A stretch of 16,224 bases of DNA, taken from assembly GCA_947096075.1 (NCBI GenBank), contig CAMUQE010000030.1, positions 1-16,224 on the forward strand, in the 5' to 3' direction. The notes beneath the pieces are model-generated. The model searched no databases and had not been told where the DNA came from. It worked only from the letters and a program-made list of their open reading frames with translations. This stretch comes from Veillonella parvula (lineage in GTDB: Bacteria > Bacillota > Negativicutes > Veillonellales > Veillonellaceae). Below are positions 6,635 to 13,933 of the stretch, one piece after another (position 1 is the stretch's first letter; each line of letters starts with the position of its first letter). Made by a program: the position numbers and the translations under genes.

Positions 6635-8191
6635 CTAAACGATCTTTGTCGTCCAATCCTCAATATTCCAAATATCCGTAACCCAACCTTGATAAAATTC
6701 GGGCTCATGACTAACTAGTACAATCGTACCTTTAAAATCACGCAATGCTCGGCTCAGCTCTTCCTTCGCATATATGTCTAAATGGTTGGTCGGTTCGTCT
6801 AGCACCAACACATTGTACTTATTCTGCATGAGCTTACATAAGCGAACCTTTGCATTCTCACCACCAGATAATACGCGCATTTGAGACGTAATATGTTCAT
6901 TAGTAAGGCCACAACGAGCTAATGCTGCACGCACCTCTGCATTGGTCATAGCTGGATATTCGTTCCAAATATAGTCTAACGCTGTTTCAGAATTGGATGG
7001 CGTATCCTCTTGGGCAAAATAACCTACTTGTAAGAACTCACCTTTTACCAACTCACCACTAATAGGCTTCAATAAACCTAAGATAGTTTTTAACAACGTA
7101 GTTTTACCTAGACCATTGACACCGCGAATAGCGATCTTTTTATTTCTTTCAATTTGAAAGTCTACTGGTCTAGTTAATGGTTCATCATAACCTAATTGCA
7201 ATCCGAAAGCCTCTACGATAAAGCGACTTGGCGTACGGCCTTCTTTAAAACCAAAGCTAGGTTTAATATACTCTTTTGGTTTTTCCAAGATTTCCATCTT
7301 CTCTAAGCGTTTAGCGCGAGAGTTCGCCATACCGCGCGTAGCTACACGAGCTTTATTGCGTTGGATAAAGTCTTCCATACGCTCAATTTCTTGCTGTTGA
7401 CGTTCATACGCCTTAGCAACTTGCGCTTTTTTCACCTCGTAAGCAGCTTGGAACTGATGATAATCACCGGTATAACGCGTAAGCACCGCTTGTTCGATAT
7501 GGTAAATAACATTGACTACGGAATTTAAAAACTCCATATCATGAGAAATCAAGATGAATGCATTTTCGTAATTTTGCAAATAGTTTTGCAACCATTGAAT
7601 ATGCTCCACATCAAGATAGTTTGTAGGTTCATCCAACAATAAAATAGTCGGTTTCTCTAGTAAAAGCTTTGTGAGCAAAACCTTTGTGCGTTGACCACCA
7701 CTGAGCTCTGTTACATCTCGGTCCAAGCCGATATCCACAAGGCCCAAGCCTGCAGCCGTACGCTCAATAACCGCATCAATTTCATAGAACCCACGTTGCT
7801 CTAGAATCTCTTGCCACTCCCCAACTTGCTCGAGAAGCTTATTCATTTCATCTTCGGATACATCGCCCATGCGATTGTACGCATCATTAATGTTTTGCTC
7901 CATCACGAATAAATCGTCAAAAGCGCGCTGTAACACATCGCGGATGGTCATGCCCTTTTCAAGAACAGCATGTTGATCCAAATAACCAACAGTTACCTGA
8001 TTAGACCATTCAATTTTCCCTTCATCAGGCGGCAATTTATCTGTAATGATATTAAGAAACGTAGATTTACCTTCACCATTAGCACCAATGAGGCCAACAT
8101 GTTCACCTTTTAGCAAGCGGAATGATGCATCATCTAAAATTTGTCGCGCTCCAAAACCATGGGTTACATTTGAAACGGTTAAAACACTCAT
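6635..8191 (-). CDS. ykpA: ABC-F family ATPase (YkpA/YbiT type), ribosome-associated
   Basis: A soluble protein with two ABC domains and no membrane segment. ABC-F proteins bind the ribosomal E site and adjust the peptidyl centre; some give antibiotic protection, others act in translation control. At 518 residues it resembles B. subtilis YkpA closely from memory. Domain 1: Walker A GANGEGKST (36-44), LSGGQ (163-167), LLLDEPTNYLD (184-194). Then a charged helical linker, the P-site tRNA interaction region (about 245-310). Domain 2: GVNGLGKTT (357-365), LSGGE (441-445), LVLDEPTNHLD (462-472). The start is ATG at 8191 (MSVLTVSN) with GGAG 6 bases upstream. An in-frame ATG at 8242 has no ribosome site and its codons form a terminator hairpin, so it is not used as the start. 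It is first in the operon, 8 bases before folE. Confidence 0.9.
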   Translation of the reverse strand: MSVLTVSNVTHGFGARQILDDASFRLLKGEHVGLIGANGEGKSTFLNIITDKLPPDEGKIEWSNQVTVGYLDQHAVLEKGMTIRDVLQRAFDDLFVMEQNINDAYNRMGDVSEDEMNKLLEQVGEWQEILEQRGFYEIDAVIERTAAGLGLVDIGLDRDVTELSGGQRTKVLLTKLLLEKPTILLLDEPTNYLDVEHIQWLQNYLQNYENAFILISHDMEFLNSVVNVIYHIEQAVLTRYTGDYHQFQAAYEVKKAQVAKAYERQQQEIERMEDFIQRNKARVATRGMANSRAKRLEKMEILEKPKEYIKPSFGFKEGRTPSRFIVEAFGLQLGYDEPLTRPVDFQIERNKKIAIRGVNGLGKTTLLKTILGLLKPISGELVKGEFLQVGYFAQEDTPSNSETALDYIWNEYPAMTNAEVRAALARCGLTNEHITSQMRVLSGGENAKVRLCKLMQNKYNVLVLDEPTNHLDIYAKEELSRALRDFKGTIVLVSHEPEFYQGWVTDIWNIEDWTTKIV

Positions 8192-8204
8192 ATCTATCTC
8201 CACC

Positions 8205-8235
8205 GGAATAAAAGCCGTCTTGTAGAAGACGGCTT
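8205..8235 (-). terminator. Perfect terminator hairpin in the ABC-F leader (possible attenuator)
   Basis: AAGCCGTCTT (8212-8221) and its exact complement (8226-8235) form a 10-bp stem with a 4-base loop. On the minus strand the stem runs into TTTTATT, giving a canonical rho-independent terminator. It lies 60 bases past the amidohydrolase stop, but downstream of the likely promoter of the ABC-F operon and only 14 bases before its start codon when the T tail is counted. Every transcript reaching the operon must pass through it, which suggests attenuation. Confidence 0.85.
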
Positions 8236-8263
8236 GTTTCATACTTACTTAAATATTATATCT

Positions 8264-8292
8264 ATTGTACCTTTTTGACCTCTATATGTCAA
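8264..8292 (-). promoter_or_regulatory. Strong promoter of the ABC-F/folate operon
   Basis: TTGACA (8287-8292), a 17-base spacer and TACAAT (8264-8269) read on the minus strand, nearly the full sigma-70 consensus. It sits just after the amidohydrolase stop codon. Predicted initiation near 8257 gives a leader of about 65 bases that contains the perfect hairpin at 8212-8235. A second TATAAT lies a few bases further down (8254-8259), without a good -35. Confidence 0.75.
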
Positions 8293-8295
8293 AAC

Positions 8296-9441
8296 TTAGG
8301 CATCACTTAGCAAGGCATATCGCAAGGCTACAACAGCCATAATTTTAGCTCCCTTAATAGCTTGTGCCAATCCATAGTCAGAACCTGCTGCACAAGTGAA
8401 TTCTGGCGTATGCGCCTCCAATCCCAAACCAATTTGCAACGTAGGCTGCGCCGTAGGTACTTCATAGGACACATTACCTACATCAGTACTACCATCAGCC
8501 TCATCATCAGGCAATATACGAGGTGCCTCACCGAACTCAGTCATCACATCCTTAAAGAGATCTAATAGTTTTTTATCTTGACGCATATCCTTGAAGAGCG
8601 GTTCATAGTGGTGCATCTCAACTCGAGCTCCATAGGATAAACCGATTTCTTGAGCCGCCTCTTTGATAGCCGGCAAAATAATACCTTCTAAATCATCCAC
8701 CGTACGCCCTCGTACAGTCATGCGAATCGTAGCCTTAGGAGTTACTACATTTGGTGCCGTACCAGCTTCGGTAAATATAGCACCTACAATAGCACCTTTA
8801 GGGAAGGTTTTCTTTAACTCTTTAACCCTTTGATAAATATCTACAGCACAATCTAAGGCATTGATACCAGAGTCAGTGAGTGATGCTATATGACAGGAAC
8901 GCCCATGGAAGGTAACCTCTAGGGGATGTGTCGCTAAGGATGTGCCCCCCACCTCATTTTCACCGCCAGGATGAATAATAAGCGCCGCCTCATAGCCCTT
9001 AAATAAACCAGTCTCTGCCATATATACCTTACCACCAATAGTTTCCTCTGCAGGACAACCAAAGAAAGTCGTCCCCCAATCCTGTGGCGCACTTTGACTG
9101 AAAGCAACAGCAGCACCTAAGCTCATCATGGCAATAAGATTATGACCACAACCATGACCGAGCTCAGGTAAGGCGTCATATTCTCCTAAGAATGCAATTT
9201 TATATTTAGCATTACCTCTATAGTCGGCTCTCAACGCGGTTTGTAACTCACGTATATCGGCGAGACCTACTTGAGATATAAAATTCTGTTTTTCTAAGAA
9301 TTGGTGAATCACCTTTACTGCTTTATACTCATTCAAGCCCAATTCTGGATTATCGTGTAAATATAAGGAAACAGCACGTAATTCCTGCGCCATACTATCT
9401 ATGATGGCACAGGCACGAGCCTCTCGTTCTTGTAGTGTCAT
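8296..9441 (-). CDS. M20 family amidohydrolase/dipeptidase (AbgB/PM20D2-like)
   Basis: A cytoplasmic metallo-amidohydrolase of 381 residues. Relatives hydrolyse N-acyl amino acids, dipeptides with unusual bonds or p-aminobenzoyl-glutamate. Likely metal ligands and catalytic residues can be seen: GEYDALPELGHGCGHN (86-101, with Cys98 and His100), the AEE pair (Glu132 and Glu133), His157, His184 in GRSCHIA and His344 in EAHTPEF. The segment GSTDVGNVSYEVPT (317-330) is typical of the AbgB/PM20D2 branch. No signal peptide. ATG at 9441 is preceded by AAGGGGAG. It stands alone between two spacers, just upstream of the folate operon. That is suggestive of p-aminobenzoate release for folP, but peptide or acyl-amino-acid hydrolysis is equally possible from sequence. 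Confidence 0.88.
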   Translation of the reverse strand: MTLQEREARACAIIDSMAQELRAVSLYLHDNPELGLNEYKAVKVIHQFLEKQNFISQVGLADIRELQTALRADYRGNAKYKIAFLGEYDALPELGHGCGHNLIAMMSLGAAVAFSQSAPQDWGTTFFGCPAEETIGGKVYMAETGLFKGYEAALIIHPGGENEVGGTSLATHPLEVTFHGRSCHIASLTDSGINALDCAVDIYQRVKELKKTFPKGAIVGAIFTEAGTAPNVVTPKATIRMTVRGRTVDDLEGIILPAIKEAAQEIGLSYGARVEMHHYEPLFKDMRQDKKLLDLFKDVMTEFGEAPRILPDDEADGSTDVGNVSYEVPTAQPTLQIGLGLEAHTPEFTCAAGSDYGLAQAIKGAKIMAVVALRYALLSDA

Positions 9442-9459
9442 AACTCCCCTTATTATTAT

Positions 9460-9511
9460 CTAATATCATTATTACCTAATATCTTTGTAACTACTATTTT
9501 TATCTAATATC
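9460..9511. repeat. Three direct copies of CTAATATC (GATATTAG on the minus strand)
   Basis: Identical octamers lie at 9460-9467, 9476-9483 and 9504-9511 in the 120-base gap upstream of the amidohydrolase gene; two have the longer form TATCTAATATC. The third overlaps the candidate -10 box. They could be binding sites for a regulator, or merely AT-rich repetition. Confidence 0.5.
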
Positions 9512-9533
9512 TGTGTATTTGTTTGTCTGTTAA
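9504..9533 (-). promoter_or_regulatory. Candidate promoter for the amidohydrolase gene
   Basis: TTAACA (9528-9533), an 18-base spacer and TATTAG (9504-9509) read on the minus strand, about 60 bases before the ATG. The -35 is 5 of 6 consensus and the -10 is 5 of 6. The surrounding DNA is very AT-rich, so chance matches are likely. The GATATTAG repeats lie in and downstream of it. Confidence 0.35.
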
Positions 9534-9561
9534 CTAAATTCGTTCACCTAAAAGCTCTTAT

Positions 9562-10500
9562 CTATTTCGTATAAGGATGAACGATGATGGTATTAGAAAT
9601 ATATCTAAAGCTAATCGTCGCTCCTAGTGGTAAGGTTTGATGTGGTGAACCATGGCCTGTTGGCACATAACACACAAAAGGATCTGATAATTCTGGATTT
9701 CTATTTTCCTCCATGTAGCGCAATGCTTCATAACCTACGTCATAATCACGTTCATCTTCATCGCCTTCACAATCTGTAAAGGTGCCAATCACTAATCCTT
9801 TAATGCGACTCAACAAACCACTAAGGCGAAATTGTTGTAACATACGATCCAGCTTATAAGGAGCCTCGCCTACATCTTCAATAAATAGTAAGGTATCCTC
9901 CCAGGATTCATCCTCTAAAAAGTAAGATGTTCCTGACAGAACGGATAATATCGTCATATTACCACCACGCAAAATCCCTTCACCTAGCTTGGTACCAATC
10001 GCACCTCTAGGAGGTTCTGGCAAAGGTTCTATAACTTTTAATTTACCTTCTAAAACATTAAATAAGGCATCAATATCTACCTTACGTTCTGCTTTAAAAT
10101 CTACCCCCATAGGTCCATGATACGTGATAAGGCGACTATATCGATTGATAGCCATGTGGAGCGCCGTACAATCACTGTATCCAACAAAAGCCTTACGATA
10201 CTTGCGAACCGCTTTATAATCCAGTCGTTCTAAATAGCGCATCGTACCATAACCACCCCGTAAAGCGAGCACCGCATCACAAGGGGCTGTAGTCATCATG
10301 TATTGAAACTCTGCGGCTTGCTCCTCAGGTGTGCCTCCATATAGCCCCTTTCGGCTTGCACTTTCACCCACAAGCACCTTATAGCCTTTAGCCTTACAAA
10401 TTTCTTCTATTCTATGTAAATCTTCATCGCCAGCACTAGCAGGTGCCATAATACCTATGGTCATGCCCGGTGCCAAACGTTTTGGTTCAATCCAGTCCAT
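9562..10500 (-). CDS. ldcA: LD-carboxypeptidase, peptidase family S66 (LdcA/MccF/YkfA type)
   Basis: Family S66 enzymes cut the bond between an L-centre and a following D-residue; LdcA removes the terminal D-Ala of murein tetrapeptides in the cytoplasm during wall recycling, while MccF relatives cleave microcin C-type nucleotides. The 312-residue length is typical and there is no signal peptide. The Ser-Glu-His triad is visible: Ser109 in GYSDCTAL, Glu208 in LLFIEDVGEAPYKLDR, and His283 in PTGHGSPH. Other signatures are GIMAPAS (16-22) and LRGGYGTMR (80-88). ATG at 10500 has GAGGA about 4 bases upstream. It follows the oligopeptide importer genes across a terminator hairpin, the arrangement expected for processing imported cell-wall peptides (compare ykfA beside dpp in B. 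subtilis). The microcin-immunity role is less likely in this context. Confidence 0.92.
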   Translation of the reverse strand: MDWIEPKRLAPGMTIGIMAPASAGDEDLHRIEEICKAKGYKVLVGESASRKGLYGGTPEEQAAEFQYMMTTAPCDAVLALRGGYGTMRYLERLDYKAVRKYRKAFVGYSDCTALHMAINRYSRLITYHGPMGVDFKAERKVDIDALFNVLEGKLKVIEPLPEPPRGAIGTKLGEGILRGGNMTILSVLSGTSYFLEDESWEDTLLFIEDVGEAPYKLDRMLQQFRLSGLLSRIKGLVIGTFTDCEGDEDERDYDVGYEALRYMEENRNPELSDPFVCYVPTGHGSPHQTLPLGATISFRYISNTIIVHPYTK

Positions 10501-10515
10501 ATTTCCTCATAAAAT

Positions 10516-10547
10516 ACAACAAAAGACGTACATCAGGTGTACGTCTT
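10516..10547 (-). terminator. Perfect hairpin terminator between oppA and ldcA
   Basis: AAGACGTACA (10523-10532) and its exact complement (10538-10547) form a 10-bp stem with a 5-base loop; the minus-strand tail reads TTTTGTTGTA. It begins 10 bases past the oppA stop and ends 22 bases before the ldcA ATG, leaving no room for a promoter between. The hairpin would end most operon transcripts and let a fraction through to ldcA, or act as an attenuator for a promoter overlapping the oppA stop. Confidence 0.8.
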
Positions 10548-10553
10548 AAGTGT

Positions 10554-10582
10554 ATCTTATTTGTATGCTTTTTTAAAGTCAA
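10554..10582 (-). promoter_or_regulatory. Candidate promoter overlapping the oppA stop codon
   Basis: TTGACT (10577-10582), a 17-base spacer and TAAGAT (10554-10559) read on the minus strand. The -35 is 5 of 6 but the -10 only 4 of 6. If real, transcription would start right at the foot of the terminator hairpin, copying the arrangement ahead of the ABC-F gene. The match is within coding DNA and may be fortuitous. Confidence 0.35.
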
Positions 10583-12158
10583 CAAGGCCCAATGTGGTCC
10601 AGAAATAATTTTGAATTGTTCCGTTTGTTACATATGGTTGTGTTGTAAAGTACAACGGCATAACAAGAGATTCATCAAAGATCATTTTTTCTGCTTCATG
10701 CATCAACGCATCACGAGCAGCCCCATTTGGAGTTGTACGAATGCGAGCAATCAACTCATTATACTCATCACTATGGTACTGTCCATCATTATCTTCAGCA
10801 GAGAATACCTCTAAGAAGTTTTGTGGATCGCTATAATCAGCAACCCAAGAAGCCCGCGCAACTTGGTACTTACCAGCTTCACGGTCTGCTAAGAATACCT
10901 TTGTCTCTTGATTTTGTAAGCGTACATCTGCACCAAATGCATTTATCCAAGCATCTTGAATCGCTTCTGCAATAGCTTTATGTAATTCACTTGTATTATA
11001 CAAAATCGTAATTTGTGGCAATGGACGATTCTTACCATAGCCAGCCTCTTTAAGGATTTCCTTGGCTTGCTCTACATCTTCGTATACGAGATAACTACCA
11101 GCTTCACGGAAGTCTTCACGGCCATTGCTTTCGAGCATACCATATGGTACAAACGCATAAGCTGGTTCTTTACCTCCTCTAACAATATTATTAACAATGT
11201 TAGCACGGTTGATAACCATAGAAAAGGCTTTACGCACATTTGGATCTGTGAAAGGTTCTGCTTTCACATTGAATACGTAATAGTAGTTACCAAGCATAGG
11301 GCCAATATGTAATAGGCCTGCTTCTTCTAAACGTTTTTGATCCGCTACAGGAGGCTCAACAGTCATATCAGCTTCGCCACCTTCAACTAAGGTGAGACGC
11401 GTACTTTGGGACTCACTAATAGGCCAATTCATTTTCTCTGTTTTCACAGATTCTGCGTCCCAATAATTTGGATCCTTGATGAAATCCATTTCCCCATTAT
11501 GCTTCCAAGAAAGCAAACGGTATGGACCATTGGATACTATAGTTTCCGCATTAGCTGCCCAATTTTCATGAGCCTCTACTGCTTTTTTGCTCACTGGATA
11601 ATAGCTATGAGACGCTAATAGTTTCAAGAAATAAGCTGTTGGATTTTCTAAGGTAACTACCAATGTATCCTCATCAGTAGCCTTAACACCAACCTCTTCA
11701 GCCGTGGCTTTGCCAGTATTAAAGGCTTCGCCATTTTTCAATACATATAGCATGTATGCATTGTCCGCATGGACTTCAGGGTCTAATACGCGTTTCCAAG
11801 CATATTCAAAGTCATAAGCCGTCAAAGGCTCTCCATTAGACCATTTCAAATTAGGTCGTAAGTGGAAGGTATACTCACGGCCATCATCGGAGATTTCCCA
11901 ATTTTTAGCAAGTGCTGCTTCTGGTTCACTTTCATCATTCAAACGAACTAGACCATCGAATAATTGAAGTTGAACCGTAGCCTCCGGAGAGGTAGTAGAC
12001 TTTGCGGGATCCAATGTGGATGGTTCCTGCTCAATAACATAGCGGATTGTGTGTTCATCGATTGGTTGAACACCACGAGGGTACCCAAATACAAATAAGA
12101 GTACGCTCACCCCTAGAGCGAGGACCATGAATTTTAACAAGTTTCGTTTATCCATCAT
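10557..12158 (-). CDS. oppA: Oligopeptide-binding protein, SBP family 5 (OppA/MppA-like)
   Basis: The extracytoplasmic receptor of a peptide ABC importer, 533 residues. After a short basic start comes one hydrophobic helix (about 9-25), then the family 5 opening RYVIEQEPSTLDP (39-51). WEISDDGREYTFHLRPNLKW and a segment reading AYDFEYAWKRVLDP are hallmarks of OppA-type proteins. There is no lipobox Cys after the hydrophobic helix and no clear AxA cleavage site, so it may be a periplasmic protein with an atypical signal or stay membrane-anchored. ATG at 12158 overlaps the stop of the beta-lactamase-fold gene (ATGA), 9 bases after AGGA. The permease and ATPase genes lie upstream in the same operon and an LD-carboxypeptidase downstream, so murein peptides are plausible ligands (as for MppA). 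Ligand identity cannot be read from sequence. Confidence 0.92.
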   Translation of the reverse strand: MMDKRNLLKFMVLALGVSVLLFVFGYPRGVQPIDEHTIRYVIEQEPSTLDPAKSTTSPEATVQLQLFDGLVRLNDESEPEAALAKNWEISDDGREYTFHLRPNLKWSNGEPLTAYDFEYAWKRVLDPEVHADNAYMLYVLKNGEAFNTGKATAEEVGVKATDEDTLVVTLENPTAYFLKLLASHSYYPVSKKAVEAHENWAANAETIVSNGPYRLLSWKHNGEMDFIKDPNYWDAESVKTEKMNWPISESQSTRLTLVEGGEADMTVEPPVADQKRLEEAGLLHIGPMLGNYYYVFNVKAEPFTDPNVRKAFSMVINRANIVNNIVRGGKEPAYAFVPYGMLESNGREDFREAGSYLVYEDVEQAKEILKEAGYGKNRPLPQITILYNTSELHKAIAEAIQDAWINAFGADVRLQNQETKVFLADREAGKYQVARASWVADYSDPQNFLEVFSAEDNDGQYHSDEYNELIARIRTTPNGAARDALMHEAEKMIFDESLVMPLYFTTQPYVTNGTIQNYFWTTLGLVDFKKAYK

Positions 12159-12973
12159 GGCAATGCTTCCTCTACAAATTCTTTCATGATGCGCCCAACT
12201 TGAGCGCCTAACTCTTTACCTCGGTCATTATCGATATCGCTCATTAAAAGAATAAAGCAAAAATGACCTCTAAATGTTTCTATTACACCCCCATCATGCT
12301 CTACGCGATCAAGGGATCCTGTTTTATGGTGAAAGCGTATGCCTTCTCCCCAGTAAAATGGTAAGATATCACGGAATTGTTGGCGACCTAAAATATTCCA
12401 CATTTCTCGGCCATAAGCATCTCTATCACGACATTCAAAAATATGTTTATACAGACGAGCTAGCGACATGGCTGTAACGTAATTATCACGCCCTTCAACC
12501 AAGGCGTTAAGGTCCATCATCATGCGATTAAGCTCCATCTCATCTAGGCCAAGCTTTTCCGCTCGTGCATTGATATTTTCCATTCCAAGCACTGTGATGA
12601 GTAGATTTGTCGCAATATTATCACTAAGAACCATCATGAGACGGCACAACTCAAGATAGGTAAAACTATGTTTACCTACTAACTCTTGTAGTGCACCGCC
12701 ACCCTCAACGCGTGGAGTTCTAGATAAAGGAACGGTATCATTAATGTCCAATTGCTCAGTACGAGCTAAATGAAAGACATATTCCATGATGAGTACCTTA
12801 ATTAAACTCGCACTAGAATGTACAGTATTTTCACCTCTAGCTGCGATGAGTGTTGGTTCCTCTTCATCATCGAATTGTAACACTGCATAAGATATATTTC
12901 CTGCTGGAGCCAATTCTTTAATGACTGTATCTAGTTGATGTTCCAGGGACTTGCCAACAATTAGTTTTTCCAT
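12155..12973 (-). CDS. Serine hydrolase with class A beta-lactamase fold, cytoplasmic, lacking Glu166
   Basis: A 272-residue protein of the Beta-lactamase2 type. The three active-site elements are present in the right order and spacing: SxxK (Ser56-Lys59, SLIK), SDN (117-119) and KTG (217-219). In the omega loop, class A enzymes read RWEPELN; here it reads RMMMDLN (150-156). The Arg and Asn are kept but the deacylating Glu166 is Met152. Without that base, rapid beta-lactam hydrolysis is unlikely. There is no signal peptide: the N-terminus is polar (MEKLIVGKSLEHQL). ATG at 12973 has GGAG 6 bases upstream. The gene starts 12 bases after oppF and overlaps oppA by 4 bases, so it is integral to the peptide importer operon. 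A role on imported cell-wall peptides, as peptidase or amidase, is inference. Confidence 0.85.
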   Translation of the reverse strand: MEKLIVGKSLEHQLDTVIKELAPAGNISYAVLQFDDEEEPTLIAARGENTVHSSASLIKVLIMEYVFHLARTEQLDINDTVPLSRTPRVEGGGALQELVGKHSFTYLELCRLMMVLSDNIATNLLITVLGMENINARAEKLGLDEMELNRMMMDLNALVEGRDNYVTAMSLARLYKHIFECRDRDAYGREMWNILGRQQFRDILPFYWGEGIRFHHKTGSLDRVEHDGGVIETFRGHFCFILLMSDIDNDRGKELGAQVGRIMKEFVEEALP

Positions 12974-12985
12974 ACTATTCTCCCA

Positions 12986-13933
12986 TTATATGTGCCAGCA
13001 TGCGATGCGGCGATCAGCCCAGTCTCGAAGTGGTGGACGTTCTGTAAAGCAACGCCCTTCCGCTTCTGGGCATCGACCACTAAACAAACAGCCTTTTGGC
13101 GGTTCTAGTGGATTTGGTGGATCCCCTTTAAGAGGTGCCCCAATTGGTGCATGTGGCATAACTGGACCATTTAGGGCCGTCAATGCACGGGTATATGGAT
13201 GTTGTGGAAATTCATATAAGTCCAATGCAGGACCTTCTTCCATAACAGCTCCTAAATACATAACAACCATGCGATGACTAATGTAACGCACCATGTTTAA
13301 ATCATGAGAAATAAAGAGGTACGAAATACCATGCTGTTCTTGTAAACGTTCAAGTAATGTCATAATTTGTACTTGAATCGACACATCTAACGCAGAAATC
13401 GGCTCATCACAGATGATACATTGAGGCTGCATAATAAGAGCCCGTGCAATGCCGATACGTTGACGTTGACCACCAGATAATTCATGAGCATAACGCTCAC
13501 CAAATGACATATTTAAGCCAACTTGGTCAAGCACTTCTTTTACGCGAATAACTCGATCCCGAGGTGTGTACTTCGGATCCAATTCTAAAGGCTCCTCTAA
13601 AATCGCATTAACCGTAAGTCGTGGATTAAGGGATGCATAAGGATTTTGGAATACCATTTGCATCACTGGATGTACAGCCTTTCTATCTACATAAGGATTG
13701 ATATGTTGACCATTCATATAAATAGAACCAGATGTAGCTTGATGTAATCCCATCAAGGTATAACCAAATGTAGATTTACCACATCCAGATTCACCTACGA
13801 TACCAAGGGTTTCCCCTGGTGATTGATATAGGCTCACGCCTTGTACAGCGTGTACTGTTTGTTTTGGCTTAAATAAGCCGCCTGACAGGGTGAACTCTTT
13901 AACGAGATTGTCAGTCTCCCATACGTAACTCAT
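12986..13933 (-). CDS. oppF: Oligopeptide ABC transporter ATP-binding protein OppF
   Basis: One of two ATPases energising the peptide importer. Walker A GESGCGKST (47-55), Q-loop Gln96, signature LSGGQRQR (152-159), Walker B ending in CDEP (175-178) and switch His210 are all intact, so it should hydrolyse ATP. The C-terminal extension typical of Opp/Dpp ATPases follows, with HPYTRAL (245-251) and four Cys (282, 288, 295, 312) matching the conserved Cys pattern that holds an iron-sulfur cluster in a DppD structure. 315 residues. ATG shares its A with the oppD stop codon (TAATG), with GGAGG 7 bases before it. It is named OppF rather than OppD from its second position and the canonical LSGGQ; the two are hard to tell apart otherwise. 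Confidence 0.93.
   Translation of the reverse strand: MSYVWETDNLVKEFTLSGGLFKPKQTVHAVQGVSLYQSPGETLGIVGESGCGKSTFGYTLMGLHQATSGSIYMNGQHINPYVDRKAVHPVMQMVFQNPYASLNPRLTVNAILEEPLELDPKYTPRDRVIRVKEVLDQVGLNMSFGERYAHELSGGQRQRIGIARALIMQPQCIICDEPISALDVSIQVQIMTLLERLQEQHGISYLFISHDLNMVRYISHRMVVMYLGAVMEEGPALDLYEFPQHPYTRALTALNGPVMPHAPIGAPLKGDPPNPLEPPKGCLFSGRCPEAEGRCFTERPPLRDWADRRIACWHI

Noticed and set aside
8192..8242. A 17-residue N-terminal extension of the ABC-F protein beginning at ATG 8242
   Set aside because: No ribosome site precedes it, its codons form the perfect terminator hairpin, and family proteins start at the MSVLTV-type sequence, which has its own GGAG.
10470..11618. Open frames on the plus strand opposite oppA
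   Set aside because: They are antisense to a well-supported gene, have no ribosome sites or recognisable domains, and their Cys/His/Phe-rich composition is that of a reverse-frame shadow.
12155..12973. Reading the serine hydrolase as an antibiotic-resistance beta-lactamase
   Set aside because: No signal peptide, no Glu166 equivalent, and it lies within a peptide transport operon.
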